Assembly (NCBI GenBank): GCA_963965975.1
Contig: OZ014424.1
Location: forward strand, 1,550,001-1,614,000
Direction: 5' to 3'
Length of the DNA: 64,000 bases
From: Xestospongia bergquistia
Taxonomy: Eukaryota > Porifera > Demospongiae > Haplosclerida > Petrosiidae
Shown here: piece after piece, positions 38,801 to 50,801 of the stretch
How positions within the stretch are numbered: position 1 is the first letter of the stretch
Layout of the letters: the number at the start of each line of letters is the position of its first letter
The notes under the pieces: model-generated
Seen by the model: only the letters and a program-made list of their open reading frames with translations
Told to the model about the DNA's origin: nothing
The model's database searches: none
Translations under genes and position numbers: made by a program

Positions 38801-40735
38801 TGATATAACTATGAAAGCTATGAAATGTAAGAGTTAATATTTAGTTACTGTATCATACTACACCAGTCTATACAATTGTCTCAAACCATAAATGTACTAA
38901 GCATTTATGAGCAATGAACATATCTATAGTCTATTATCACATGCAAGTTCTCACATCAAGCATACTCACTGTAGATAATATTATGACGAACTCTATATTA
39001 GCAACTAGCTTCTAAAATTTTGATTGCTGTCTATTGGTGATTTCAATTTTGAGGCTAAGCTTCTTAAAAATAAAAATAATGATTCTATGTTCGTCAAGTA
39101 AGTTAGTTATAATCACAATGTATCATTAAAATTTAGAAATAAACATTATCTTCATGTGTTAATAGGTACTTGTGTATGGAGACAAGGGTGTTATGAACTT
39201 AATATAGCTCTTGCACAATTTGTTATTGAGCAAAAGAAGAAACTATATTTTGTTATTCACCTGTTATGAATATTTTGTGGTTAGTGGTAAGTTATCATTT
39301 TACAGATACAGTTGCCAACAATATAGTATATCTGGTGTATTATCTAATAGATTGTGAGTTATTGATGTAATGCTAAAGCAAACCAATAGATAAAAACTTT
39401 GTTTAGTTCATTTAGTTTTGACTCGTGAAGCACTAAAATAGCATAAGCTCTAGACTAGTGTATATCAGTACTTACCACAGTGACCTACCATTAGTAAGCT
39501 CTATACTAGTGAACATCAGTACTAACCACAGTGACCTAGGATAGCTACCATTAGTAAGCTCTATACTATAATAATGATATAGCAATATAGTGATTGTTAA
39601 TCTACCAGTACATTTCTAATTTAATAGTCTAATTAACTAGAGTTTTATCAATAATTATTTATCAATTATCAATTTATCTTTTTATTAACATATCTGTATA
39701 ATTATTGCCTAATCTGTTTTTAACATTTCCTCATTGATCCATCCATCCATCAATACAATAGGTCACACACATACAAAAAATGTACTCTCATGATCAATAA
39801 TAAAAAACCATTTAAAGCTACGCTATGTCATACGTCTTATGTACAGAACAAACTTGTGACAGCATCAATCAACTTCTCTAAAGCTCAGGAATGTATACAA
39901 TGACAAAATTAAAGACTCATGCAGACAAACAGAGACACACACAGAGAGTAAAGACAAACAGACAAGATAATAGAAGATAGACATATTAACAGAAAGGCTT
40001 ATCTTATCAGAGACAGACAAAAAGATGGAGGAAAATAAAAAGATAAAAGAGAAGCATTAACTACCATATATCCTACTGTGTATCCACACAAACATGGTAA
40101 GCCTAGCTAAGCAAAGCTCTTTCAAGTACTAACTCTTAACAAACAAAATAATATAAAATACCTCACATTATTTACCTTCTCTAAAATCTAAAATTATTAA
40201 CCCCTTAATTATCAACTAATATATTATATCTTACCTTTCTTTCATCCTCTGCTAGTTTAGCATCATAGATTTCATCCAAATGTCTTAAATAGACACTCAG
40301 CAAATGATGTCGGTGTTCAAAGCTCAATGCAGGATGATATATTGCTAAAACGTATAATAATCTTAAATTATTTAAGATATTATAGTCCTCTATTTCTTCA
40401 GCAGAAAGAAGAATTTGGCGGTCGTCCAACAATTGAAATACATCCTTAGCAACAGTATGGTTATCAATACGTACTAATGCTAGATAGCAACATAGCTTTT
40501 CTAAGTTCTCTCTTAATGTTAGTTCACCTTGTAATGGGAGAAGATTTTCAGGTTTGTTAGCGAAAGACTCCGATTTTGATAGCGCGTCCATACTATCTTT
40601 TAGAGAACCTGAGAGAACGCTCCGGATAAAGTAGAGTTCATAGGAAATACATCTTTGTAACATTTGACAGAGGAGATAGATTCTGTCACAGACTGGCATC
40701 TCTTGAAATATCTGCATTATCTCAGACACCTTCAT
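31477..40735 (-). CDS. ZCCHC14-like: ZCCHC14/ZCCHC2-like protein: PX, SAM and CCHC zinc knuckle
   Basis: About eleven exons on the minus strand, start ATG at 40735. Exon 1 (40235-40735) is helical and matches the N-terminus of ZCCHC14 (LCQMLQRCISYELYFIRSVL; IYHPALSFEHRHHLLS). Exons at about 37474-37529, 37337-37412, 37211-37287, 36783-36855, 35692-35766 and 35378-35492 build a PX domain (KGVYKRPSDKRYPYVLEV, WSDGAYCHIQRTYGDFFTF, ISQCKHVREFFKPRPSDL). A long Ser/Thr/Pro-rich exon (33094-34327) ends with the first half of a SAM domain (FRKWLKGHRLHKYDYLFQNM), completed by 32696-32782. The last exon (31477-32555) is low-complexity and ends with CYNCGSRGHQGTVC, a CCHC knuckle. In vertebrates ZCCHC14 binds RNA hairpins through its SAM domain and brings TENT4 poly(A) polymerases; that role here is inference. 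The stop follows GTCK, but the same bases form a GTAAGT donor, so a further small exon is possible. Confidence 0.85.
32814..33042 (+). repeat. 60-bp minisatellite array in the SAM-domain intron
   Basis: Nearly four units of 60 bp, each with TAAGTACTGATGTT, CACTAGTCTA or TACTAGTCTA, CTTACTAATGGTAG and ATCCTAGGTCACTG. It lies in the intron dividing the SAM domain. Confidence 0.95.
34870..35225. repeat. 21-bp palindrome-rich minisatellite
   Basis: An array with unit TGTACATGTATATGTACTAAA in its regular right half (about 35020-35220) and a related, more varied left half. Every unit contains the self-complementary TGTACA/ACATGT. The ORFs running through it on both strands are an artefact of the 21-bp period. 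It lies in the intron between the exons ending at 35378 and starting at 34327. Confidence 0.92.
35770..35912. repeat. GA dinucleotide microsatellite
   Basis: About 140 bp of almost pure GA with a few G-rich interruptions, directly upstream (in gene sense) of the PX exon at 35692-35766, so it may supply the polypyrimidine tract of that acceptor. Confidence 0.95.
36190..36430 (-). repeat. 60-bp minisatellite array, minus orientation
   Basis: About four units reading TAGTAAGCTCTAGACTAGTG, AACATCAGTACTTACCACAG and GTGACCTAGGATAGCTACCA on the plus strand, the reverse complement of the arrays at 32.8 and 37.6 kb. It lies within a ZCCHC14-like intron. Confidence 0.93.
37575..37952 (+). repeat. 60-bp minisatellite array, most regular copy
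   Basis: Six units in exact 60-bp register with few substitutions. Each unit carries GGTAAGTACTGATGTTCACT, TAGTCTAGAGCTTACTAATG and GTATCTATCCTAGGTCACTG. It occupies the large first intron of the ZCCHC14-like gene. Confidence 0.97.
39445..39572 (-). repeat. 60-bp minisatellite, minus orientation
   Basis: Two to three units, one with an internal deletion (CCTAGGATAGCTA lost), in the same large intron as the 37.6-kb array but inverted relative to it. Confidence 0.88.
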
Positions 40736-41222
40736 GGTTATAAATAGTTCTTGAGAACCAACTCAACTTTAAGAGAAGACAGTGTGAAATGAGATGACTT
40801 GCTCGAATGGTTTGTCAGGCAAAGAAAGCTATTATCAGCTTTTTACTGGTTAGTTTGACGACTTGTACTTCTCAGCCTGTTCCAGTAGAGATAATAAGTA
40901 CGATAATAATTGTTACTGGATCAAACACGACACACACGTTTAGAGGAATTTAACGGGTATTTTTCACCTCGACTATCACTTCAGACATGTTGACAAAAGA
41001 TATAGATAAACTGACTTGCTCTTTGCTCGCTGGCTTTCCTCAGGAACTGTACAGGTACCTTTAAAGGCACTAGGTAATGTCCAATGATTATTCAAAAGAT
41101 GATGTTTTGCAGATATAGGCGTGAGCATAATCCGCGACCAAATAACCGTATTTAATCTAAAATTACAAATTTGAAAAATTATGTAAACGTTCTTTTTGTT
41201 ATTCGTACTATTAGAGAAAGTG
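40736..41222. promoter_or_regulatory. Divergent promoter region between ZCCHC14-like and ZFAND1
   Basis: The two start codons (40735 minus, 41223 plus) are 487 bp apart and face away from each other, so both promoters and 5' UTRs must be here unless distant upstream exons exist. No clear TATA box or known operator was identified; the class of promoter is inference. Confidence 0.5.
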
Positions 41223-44200
41223 ATGGAAATTGGACACCATTGTTCTGTCCCTATTTGCAATAGATTAGGTAATTAATTTGAATAAATTAGGATTTGGTAT
41301 AATTTATTATTTTGTTCAAATGATTTTTCTTATTTTTATTTCAGATTTCTTGCCTTTTACGTGTGAACTCTGTAAACTTGAATTCTGGTATGCAATAATA
41401 AATATTCAAAAAATGTGGTCTAATGTAGTACTTGTACAAACTTTATAATCTATACATTATTCAACCATTATCTACAAACCCTTAATTTAATGATACGTCA
41501 GAGATATCATAGAAATCCATACTATACTTTTTACGAAGAGTAAAGTGATGGTAATGGAACCCCATACTTTTATATGAAATTAATGCCTTTAGGTTCCAAT
41601 ATCTATGGTTTAGGATCTAGGGCATAGCATTAAATTCTCATTAAAGTACAGTGTTCTATTACTAGTATTCTAAATACTTTCTATCTTTATATTGATCCAT
41701 GTCCCATCCTTAAACAACATGTATAGCTTAAATATAGACTTTCTAGATCTCTAGACACTTTATTCAAAACAGATTTTATTACGTAATTCAATTTTGGATC
41801 AGTAATCAAATTGTAATTGTTCTCATATCTCTAATTTTTTCCTACAATACTAGATGTAATTACACTAGTGATATGTAACTATGACCTTTAAACTTATGAT
41901 GCAGAAAACGTAATGATGTACTAGAAGTCTCAATGTATTATAATAATGCTATGTTGGTTATCTATAATTTGAAAGATGATACTTATAAGGTATTTATTAT
42001 TTACATTTTATAGCCAAGATCATAAGTTACCACAGGATCATGAATGTCATTATCTGTCACAGGTATATTGAATAGATATACAGATGTATGTGTGAATGGA
42101 CAAATAGACAATGTGGATGAATAGAATGATAAGAATAATGGGAGGAGTCATTGAAGGAATGAACAGATTAATAGACAAATAATGGATAATTAAATGGATT
42201 AATAGATAATAGGTGCATGAATAATAATATTATAAATAAATGAAGCTTATTATGTAGAAATATAATATTATAAATAATTGAGGATGTGGGACAAAATTGT
42301 ATTGAGTAAACCTTATAACTTCCTATAATATAGTTAACTGAAGACAGTACTGGAGATACCAAACATTGTGAGGTCGCTTCCTCTTCATTATGTTCAGTTC
42401 CAGACTGTGGTAGAGTAGGAACTATTGAAATTATATGTATTAAATGCCACAATATATACTGTGTGAAGTAAGTACAATGTAACAGTAGTTTGATAGATAA
42501 TAGAATAAAATAGTAGCAGATATAAGACATTGGTAGGGCCATCATATGCTCTATAGATAACTGAGATGTTCCTCTATCACTTGTTTGGGATAAAAATAGC
42601 ATTTTTAGCTAGAGTTTAGAATTTAAACTATGTGCCTTGGCATTTGCCTATAGGTAATATGAGTAAACAGATTTGACCACAATATATACATACTGTGTAT
42701 ATACTGATAATGTATTGTTTTTTTATAGACATCGTCATCCTATTGATCATAATTGTCCAGAAACATTAACCACATCAACTATGTCTACAAAGGTTAAAGT
42801 ACACACACAACATGAACAGTCTAAACCTACTAGTACTAGAAAAATGAGAGGTAATGAAAGAGAAACATATATTATATTTGTCTATCTATTGATTAATTAA
42901 AATTAATATTTTATGGCTAAGTCCTCTTTATTAAGTGCTAATTATTATTATAGGGGGTAATTCCTCTTTATTAAGCGCTAATTATTATTATAGGGGTAAT
43001 TCCTCTTTATTAAGCGCTAATTATTATTATAGGGGGTAATTCCTCTTTATTAAGTGCTAATTATTATTATAGGGGGTAATTCCTCTTTATTAAGCGCTAA
43101 TTATTATTATAGGGGGTAATTCCTCTTTACTAAGTGCTAATTAATGTTATAGGGGCTAAGTCATCCTCATTGAGTGCTAAAGTTGCTCTCATGAGACTAA
43201 AACAAAGAGCTGAAGGCGTGGCTTCAATACCAGAGGTAATTCTATCCTTAGTATTGAATCAATATATAGATAGATGAATGGACAGACAGACTCATGGATG
43301 GACAGATGGATGGATGAACCTATTATCTTATCAGTACCAGTATTGATAGTAAAAATAATAAAAAAGTTACTATACTACAGTTATATTATCATGTACCTTA
43401 ATTACATTATCATGTACCTTAATTACATTATCATGCACCTTAATTATGTTATCATGTACCTTAATTATGCTATCATTATTAACTTAATAAAATACTATCA
43501 GACAATACTTAAGTTTATCACACCTAATAATAAAATAATGCAATTAGCTGGGATTTTCCCACTTCACACATACTTTCTCTTAATCAACTGTTGTGTTAAG
43601 AAAACATAACAATTTGTTAACATATTTGACTGCACAAACACTAACAGTAACTACATACAAAGCAATGCAGATTATATCATCCATGTTTAGACTAATAGAT
43701 AGAGCAGTGCTATTGAAACTGTTTATGCTGAAAACGGCTATCACACCTTGTCACTGTATGTTACTTTTTTGCTATAGTATTATAGTCATGTGCATTGTAC
43801 TGAAGTGATAGATCAGGTGCTCTGTTCTTGATTGACTCTCTAAACTTAAAAATACATTATTCATACTGGTATGAAGATATTCTTTGATTATAATAATGAT
43901 CTCTCTCTTTCTCTCTCTCTCTTCCCACTAATTCACTTACTCACTCTCTCTCTAGTCTGAGAAAGTATACTTTGAGATAATTCTACCTCATGAATATGGT
44001 CAACTATCTAAACCAGTCTTTGTATCAAAGGTAAACACTTAACATCAAATTGTATAGGTCATATACTCCCACACTATTACATTAACTGACGTATGATTGA
44101 CAAAGAGAGGGTGTCTATGACATCATCATACTACCCCCACAGAGCAGTAGACCACTGTAACATTGCCACTAGTATACTAACAAGTTCCTCATGTTATAGA

Positions 44201-45038
44201 TCCTGGTTGACATAAGTATAGAGCTAACAGCTAGAAACATATGTTTAATGGTATTTAATGGAGATATCCATTTAGTTTTAGTAGTTCATATTACTAACAT
44301 GTAGTACTAATTGATGATAATATTTTTATACATCTGCCACCCCAATAGTAAATGGCAAAGCTGAATGGCAAATGTTGACTTAAAATAGTCCGCAACTCTA
44401 GGCATGTACATACATATACCTTAAATCATTTACCAAACCTTTTCTATTCTGTCACGCCTAAACTTAGCATTGACATCAAGACTTTGCTTAAACTCAGTAC
44501 TATAATTTGAGACTTTGCCTACATTCTAGTACTGTTTACTCATTTGTTCCTGTTGACCTTTTGATTATTAATTATCATGTAATAACATATATTGTCTTAT
44601 AAGGGATAGCCCCTGTTATTAACTTTAGAGTAATTCATATAATAATAGTACATTTAAAATATATACTTTTACCTCAATGTAGTTATAAGCACATGATAAT
44701 TGGTATATGAAAATAGAATGGATATTGGTTAAGTAATCTTTCCTAATATTTAAATGTGAATGAGATCATGTATAATTCATACAGATATGGACTGTTGGAA
44801 AAGTTGTGGATTATCTATCAGAAAAATATAAACTTCGTAATAACAACGATAAAGTTCAAGCTAAGGTAGACTTGTTGGCTTTGTTTCTTTTAAATATATT
44901 TATATTTTATTTTAGAAATTATTATTGTTCACTTCTGATGGTGAGATTTTAGTAATGAGACAATCAATAGAGAGTATTGAGGAGACTTATCCATCAGGAA
45001 CTACATTGTATTTAGAATATGAAAATGATTATGATTAG
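41223..45038 (+). CDS. ZFAND1: AN1-type zinc finger protein 1 (ZFAND1)
   Basis: Nine exons with GT-AG junctions and matching phases: 41223-41268, 41345-41387, 42014-42062, 42334-42467, 42729-42850, 43153-43235, 43956-44030, 44785-44865, 44916-45038. The protein starts MEIGHHCSVPICNRLDFLPF, as ZFAND1 does, and has two AN1 zinc fingers: the first in exons 1-3 (ending DHKLPQDHEC) and the second in exons 4-5 (CSVPDCGR...CIKCHNIYC...HRHPIDHNC). Next comes the family segment AKVALMRLKQRAEG, then a C-terminal ubiquitin-like part (TVGKVVDYLSEKY; LLLFTSDGEILVM) ending LEYEND. Length is close to the usual 260-270 residues. In animals ZFAND1 recruits p97/VCP and the proteasome to stress granules; the same role here is inferred from homology. 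The last two exons were copied into the tandem array downstream. Confidence 0.95.
42910..43152 (+). repeat. ZFAND1: 40-bp array of exon-derived splice-acceptor units in ZFAND1 intron 5
   Basis: Six units of 39-41 bp, such as TAATTCCTCTTTATTAAGCG followed by CTAATTATTATTATAG, abut exon 6. Each unit ends in TATTATAG and begins GGG(G), like the real junction at 43152/43153. The beginning of exon 6 (GGGGCTAAGTCATCCTCATT) aligns with the unit start, and the first unit (GGCTAAGTCCTCTTTATT) is closest to the exon. Confidence 0.92.
43385..43480 (+). repeat. 21-bp tandem repeat in ZFAND1 intron 6
   Basis: About five imperfect copies of TTAATTACATTATCATGTACC. Confidence 0.88.
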
Positions 45039-45424
45039 AACAATAACAGATTATCAAATCAATTGTTTATTATTTGTTTCATAAAATTATCATTGATGAG
45101 CTAACTTACCATGATATATACAATTTGTGTATTGCTCCATACTGAATTGAATTTGCATTCTGCTGGATGTAACAACATGATTGCTATAAATAGTAACATG
45201 TAATCATGTGTTACTATGTTTAGACTAGTGCTCAGTGGCCATTGATCCTGGTTACAACCAGAAGCTATCCTATTTATGGTTAGTCACTCTCTTTACAATT
45301 AACTGAGTTTAATATATCATCCATTAAATCATAAAATATTATATTTATGATTCAACATAGTTTGTCAAAATATGTGATCTGATTTGCAAAAGAGTTCACT
45401 GTTAAAACACCTTAAAAACAATTT

Positions 45425-45473
<49 letters not shown>

Positions 45474-45889
45474 TTACCATGGATAGTTGTGCATATATAT
45501 ATAAACTCTGTATGTATACAAAACTGTTTTTTGAGATGTTTCAACAGTGAACACTTCACAAACTCGGTCACAAAAGTTTTGTCAGAAGTGGTCCCTTGTT
45601 GCTAATCAGGTCACAATTATTGATAGCATCAATGTAAGGTCATTTTAAAGTCATATGGTATAGCTTCTTTTAAAGCCTGCACTCACTAACTATGAATGAT
45701 ATTAACCTCTAACTCACGTGATAATATAATAATATTCAATATTTCTGCTGTTAATAATCAAAAAATCATGTGACTGTCAATCTAAAAATAGAAAATACCT
45801 TAAATAGTAAAATAATGACTGATTTATTTTTAGATACTAGTTTCCATCAAAACAAGAAAAGTGACAACTCTTCAACTTCAGTATAAACA
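45039..45889. other. Spacer between ZFAND1 and the first ankyrin gene
   Basis: It contains a TA microsatellite at about 45427-45467 bracketed by inverted copies of AAAACAGTTTTGTATA-like sequence, and the promoter side of the ankyrin gene. Much of it is repeated at 52349-53146, showing it belongs to the duplicated unit. No gene is seen. Confidence 0.6.
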
Positions 45890-48800
45890 ATGTCTGACAA
45901 AGAAAATGGAGAAAATAAGTCTACATCTGCTGAGTCAAGTAGTGAAGGTTTGCTTAAACTGTAATATTATATCTATAACATTACTACATAACAGGTACTA
46001 CAGATACTACTGCAAAACAAGTTGAGAAAGTATTGAAGGATGTACTAAAAATTCATTTTGCTCGTTTGAGTGACCAATTGAAACCATGTTTGTCCCAAGT
46101 TGTTGCAGAAATGTATTCTAATGATCTGATTAGTAAATCAGTCAGAGATTGTCCAACTGTTAACAATGTAGTCAATGAATTTGAAAGGGGAATGCAGTTT
46201 ATCAATGAAGACGTCTTAGAGTTACAGAAACATTGTCAACTTTTCTTACAATGTCTCTCCATTGAAGGTGGTCCAATGAAATTAGCTGCTAAAAAGTTAT
46301 GTCAAGAATGGAAGAAAGAAGTCAATAAACAATGCAATGTAAATTTAGATCTTGAATTAGATGTAACACAAGGTCAGTACATAAAAATTATGTATACATT
46401 TATTTATATGGTGGTACAGGTACTCTTAAAGAAACAAACTGGTATCAATCAGGATTATCTACAACTGAACCTACTATTTCTAGAGGTAATTAAAATTCTT
46501 TAAACTATAAGCGTTATTATTTATTGTAATTCTTTTATGAATTAAGGTAACAGAGACAAAATGACCACAACAGATTTAGAAGTCCAAAATGGAGGCAACC
46601 AAATTACAAAATTAGATTGTCAAATAAAAGCACAAAGACACCACTCAACCTCTAATCCATCCACTCAACTTCAAGAAATAACAGTCACACCAGATGATCC
46701 AGTAGCCAAAAACTTAAAGGAACTTTACAATGAATTTGTAAAATTAGTTAATAATATCAAGAGTGCCCTGGACAAGCTAATTGAAAATGGAACACTTAGA
46801 ATAATAGAAATATCAGCTTATCTTGGAGAATATTTCAGAGTGAGAGGATTAACAGATGTTACAGACATACATAAACTGTTTGAAGGTCTATGGGCTCTAT
46901 ACAGCTACCTTGATATTGAGGTATTAGAAGTTATCGTGGAAAATGAAGATTTTCAAATTGAAGAAAAGCTGCAGAAGGATATGAAGACATATAAACATCA
47001 TCTTGAAGAGTTTAAAGAATCAACAACACTAAGTGAATTCAAGAAAGCAGTTGAAGAAGCATTCATACCAAATCCACAAGTCACATCAACTACACGTGAA
47101 GTTGTCATCAAGATAAATCGTCACTGGGGAAAGAAAACATTGGAGAACTTCAAAACACTTGTAAACCATATGTTCCATCAAAGAATGACCCATATACGTG
47201 TGGAAGAAGGATCAATATGTGTAACTCTAATTGTACCTCAATCAGTAGTAGAATACATCTTGAAAATCATCCTTCTAAAAAAAGAGTTTGCATCTGTCAT
47301 TGGTATGTTTGAATTGACTGTTGATGGTAAACTAATTCTAGAAGAAGAAGAAAATGAACATTTTCATTTTGACCAAGCATTGCAAGAGGCTTCAAAACTT
47401 AACAATAATGATGCTGTTCAATATCTGCTTGATTTAATTGATAATATTGATTATCAAAATGGAAATGGCACAACAGCACTTATATTAGCTAGTAAATGTG
47501 GACATGAACAAGTTGTACAGACACTATTATCAGCTGGAGCTGATGTTGACATTCAAGATAGTGAAGGTTGGACAGCACTTATGATAGCATGTGAACACAA
47601 TTATCTTGGAATAGTCAATACACTCACCCAGGCAGGTGCTAACCCAAATTTAAAGATATCTGATGATACTAATCCACTAATGATAGCAAGTTATTATAGC
47701 TATTATGATATTGTTGAAGTATTACTACAGCAACAAACTGAAATTAACTATCAAAGAAGAGATGGAATGACTGCTCTAATGCTAGCTAGTCATAACGGTC
47801 ATACACAGGTTGTTGAACTATTACTAAAAGAGCATGCAGATGTTAACATTAAAGATAATGAAGGTCGGACTTCCCTGATGATAGCTAGTCAAAATGGTCA
47901 TACACATGTTGTTGAACTACTCCTAAAAGAGCATGCAGATGTTGACATTAAAGATAATGAAGGTTGGACTGCCCTGATGCTAGCTAGTCAAAATGGTCAT
48001 GCCCATGTCGTTGAACAACTAATCAAAGAACATGCAGACGTTGACATTCAGAACAAGGAAGGCGTGACTGCCCTAATGATAGCTAGTCAAAATGGTTATA
48101 CTGAGGTCGTTCAACAACTATTCAAAGAGGATGTAGATGTTAATATTCAGACCAAAAATGGATTGACTGCCCTAATGGTAGCTAGTAGAAATGGTCACAC
48201 ACAGGTTGTTGAACTACTAACTAAACAACTTATAGACATTGATGTGCAGAAAAAAAATGGAAGAACAGCCTTAATGTTAGCTTGTCATTATGGACATGTT
48301 GAAGTAGCTGAGTGTTTACTACAATCATTTGCAAATCCTCATATAATAGCATATGATAGATCAACAGCATTTTCTTTAGCAGCTTTTAGTGGTAATAGAG
48401 ACCTTGTTAATATGCTCTTAGATAAAGCTGAACCCACTACTGATGAGATTGAAAAAGCAGTAGTACTATCATGTTATGGTGGTCACCCTACCCTCATTAC
48501 CTTCCTTTCAAACAAACTTCCACACCTCACTAATGATCAGAGAGAACTACTAGACTCATGTGTTAAAGGAGATTTAGCCACAGTTGTAATGAAGACATTA
48601 GATAGTCCTGATACTCCACTGGTACTTGGTCTTACTCCACTCATGGTAGCTTCATCATGTGGACATGTTGATATAGTGGATGCTCTTATACAAGCTGGAG
48701 CTAATGTCAATAAACAAGAAAGTCATCAGAGGTTCACTTCTTTGTTCTTTGCAGTAAGAGGTAGTAAATCTGCTTTAATAGTAGAGACACTCTTAATGTA

Positions 48801-49092
48801 TGGTGCAAGTCCTAATGATATTGCTATTACAAAAACTCCATTGGATATAGCTACTGTCTTTTGTGAGACATTTGAAATGGATGCCATTATCAAGCTATTA
48901 ATCAAATATGGAGGTCAGACAACACTACATGGAAGAAACAAATCAGAGCCAAAGTCATCACTAGCATCTGATGAACTACAAACCACACCTACATTATCAC
49001 AAACAACAATATCACTTGAAGATACAAGTTATATTATTAAGAAAAAAAAGAAATCCATCAGAATATCCCATTTTACATCCTTTATTACTTAA
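45890..49092 (+). CDS. Ankyrin-repeat protein, tandem copy 1
   Basis: Four exons, 45890-45947, 45995-46372, 46420-46485 and 46547-49092, all joined in phase 1 (G|GT), giving a protein of roughly 1015 residues. After a Ser/Glu-rich start (MSDKENGENKSTSAESSSEG), exon 2 encodes a compact helical domain of about 115 residues (LISKSVRDCPTVNNVVNEFE, HCQLFLQCLSIEGGPMKLAA). It is reminiscent of a death-fold (CARD-like) domain, but I cannot name it. Exon 4 begins with a conserved module of about 250 residues (VVIKINRHWGKKTLENFKTL, GSICVTLIVPQSVVEYILK), also unnamed here. About 15 ankyrin repeats follow (consensus GxTALMLASQNGHTQVVELL) and a Ser/Thr-rich tail. No signal peptide or membrane segment is seen. 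It is probably an intracellular adaptor; the role is unknown. Copies 2 and 3 lie downstream on the same strand. Confidence 0.85.
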
Positions 49093-49758
49093 ATCCTCAG
49101 CATTCATTATTTAATGATATCAATGCGAAACAAGACAACAAGAATGAAGTTAAGAAGAATGTGCATATTAAGTTTTATTAGCTATTACAAACTATTATTA
49201 GTTATTTTATAATGTGTAATTATTCATGTTCAAGTAAAAGAAAGTTTACATTCTTTATTAATTTATTTATCTAAAAATACCCAGTACTCACAAATTTAAA
49301 AATACCAATAAAAAATAGTAGAGAACTGTGTAAAAGTGAAACCATTCCTAATGTTATTGCTACCACTAATAAAACTCCAATGAATATAGCAACTGATAAA
49401 CAAGAAAGTGTTATTGAATTATTAATTAAATATGGAGGTCTGACAAAATCACAATTACAATGAACAAAATAGTCTGCTTCTTCAGAACTCAAGTCATCAT
49501 TACTGACAACAGATGAACTAACTAGTATAAAAAATACATACATTCAGTGCTACTATCAAGAGGGTGTCAAAACAAAAGAGACAGAAAATACCAAGGATCA
49601 AGTCCGTAATTAGTTCATTTACTCCTACTTACACATTTGCAGATATCAATGTAAAACATGATGAGAAAGAAAAGAAAGAATTAAATACTACTAATTTTTA
49701 ATTAACTATGTACTAATTTTTGATTAACTATTTATAGAATAGCAAACAGTGTGATGAC
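49093..49758 (+). other. 3' flank of ankyrin copy 1 with a relic ankyrin exon
   Basis: At about 49320-49463 a short open stretch reads SETIPNVIATTNKTPMNIAT...ELLIKYGGLTKSQLQ and a stop. This resembles the last ankyrin repeat of the gene (KTPLDIAT...KLLIKYGGQTTL). It recurs downstream of copies 2 and 3. It may be an alternative terminal exon or a decayed duplicate. The rest is AT-rich and non-coding. Confidence 0.5.
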
Positions 49759-50659
49759 CATAGGCGTATTTAGACCCGGCACGGGCTTTGCCCAGGTAAA
49801 CTTGGCCAGACCAAAATTAATTACATTTTTTCAAAAATAAATTTATTGCTTTTATTTACACAAAAAAGATTAACCACTAACACATGCCATGTATGACTTC
49901 ACAGTTAGCAATTAGCACCTGTTTTATGAACTGTGATCTGAGTCAGACTGAGTGCCAATATGAAAAGACTATTATAGACTTGGGCCTCTAGTAATAGTAG
50001 CAGTAGTGGTGTAGGCTGCTCCATCAAAAAATCATACAATGTTCCAGAGAGTGAGGAAGATGACAGTGGAAATGAAAGCAATGAAGAAATTGACAGAGAA
50101 ATTAGAGGATTAAATGATCAAAATGGTTAGCTGTAAATTTAATAACAAAGTATTTTGAAATTATTCTTTCTACTTTTCTTGTACTCTGCAGACACAGATG
50201 GTGATGGTGTTGATCTACAGATTCATAGGGTTTAGGTAATGATATACCAACAATACCAGAAGTTAACGTACATGTACATGTTGGTGATGTAGCATCAAGC
50301 TCAAGCCAAGAGTAGATGGTCCTGCAGACATAGCTAAAGATAAATCCAAAAAGCCTACTCAACCAGTCGGCATTGATTTTCCACTTTCTGTTTTAGTTGA
50401 TTGTTTAAACCTAGATGGTACAAAGCAACAGTTTCCATGGCTTGAATATTCAAAAAGCTTGGATGCTGCTTTTTGTTTCCCATGTAGGTTTTCTAGTATA
50501 GCAATCCAGATGATGCATTCACTCAGAACGGGTTCAGGGACAAGAAACATACTTTGTTTTTGGTTGAGTAAAAGTTTAAAATTGTTAATAACTATTAATA
50601 ACTACTAATTAATAATGATGATTAATTAATGAGCCCTAGTAGACCTAGATACGCCTATG
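49759..50659 (+). mobile_element. hAT transposon remnant with 8-bp target duplication
   Basis: A 901-bp element with 15-bp terminal inverted repeats differing at one base (CATAGGCGTATTTAG left; reverse complement of CATAGGCGTATCTAG right). It is flanked by a perfect 8-bp duplication, GTGATGAC (49751-49758 and 50660-50667), diagnostic of the hAT superfamily. At about 50320-50580 the plus strand encodes FPWLEYSKSLDAAFCFPCRF, the zinc-finger part of ZMYM1/TTF-type hAT transposases. The catalytic and dimerisation regions are missing, so it is not autonomous. The corresponding empty site is visible in the third tandem unit (near 61380). Confidence 0.9.
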
Positions 50660-50801
50660 GTGATGACATATAACTCCAGTACTGGTTACATGCAAAAACT
50701 GCCCTATTTATGGTTAGTCACTCTTATGCCATCTTAACAAGTCATAATGTATCATCTTATCCATTGTTTATAAGATATTATAATTATATTAACATATTTG
50801 G

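Noticed and set aside
37575..39572. Repeats considered as a CRISPR array
   Set aside because: Units are contiguous 60-bp tandem copies without unique spacers, in introns of a eukaryotic gene.
42168..42602. 144-codon minus-strand ORF overlapping ZFAND1 exon 4
   Set aside because: It is a composition-driven open frame opposite a well-supported AN1 finger exon.
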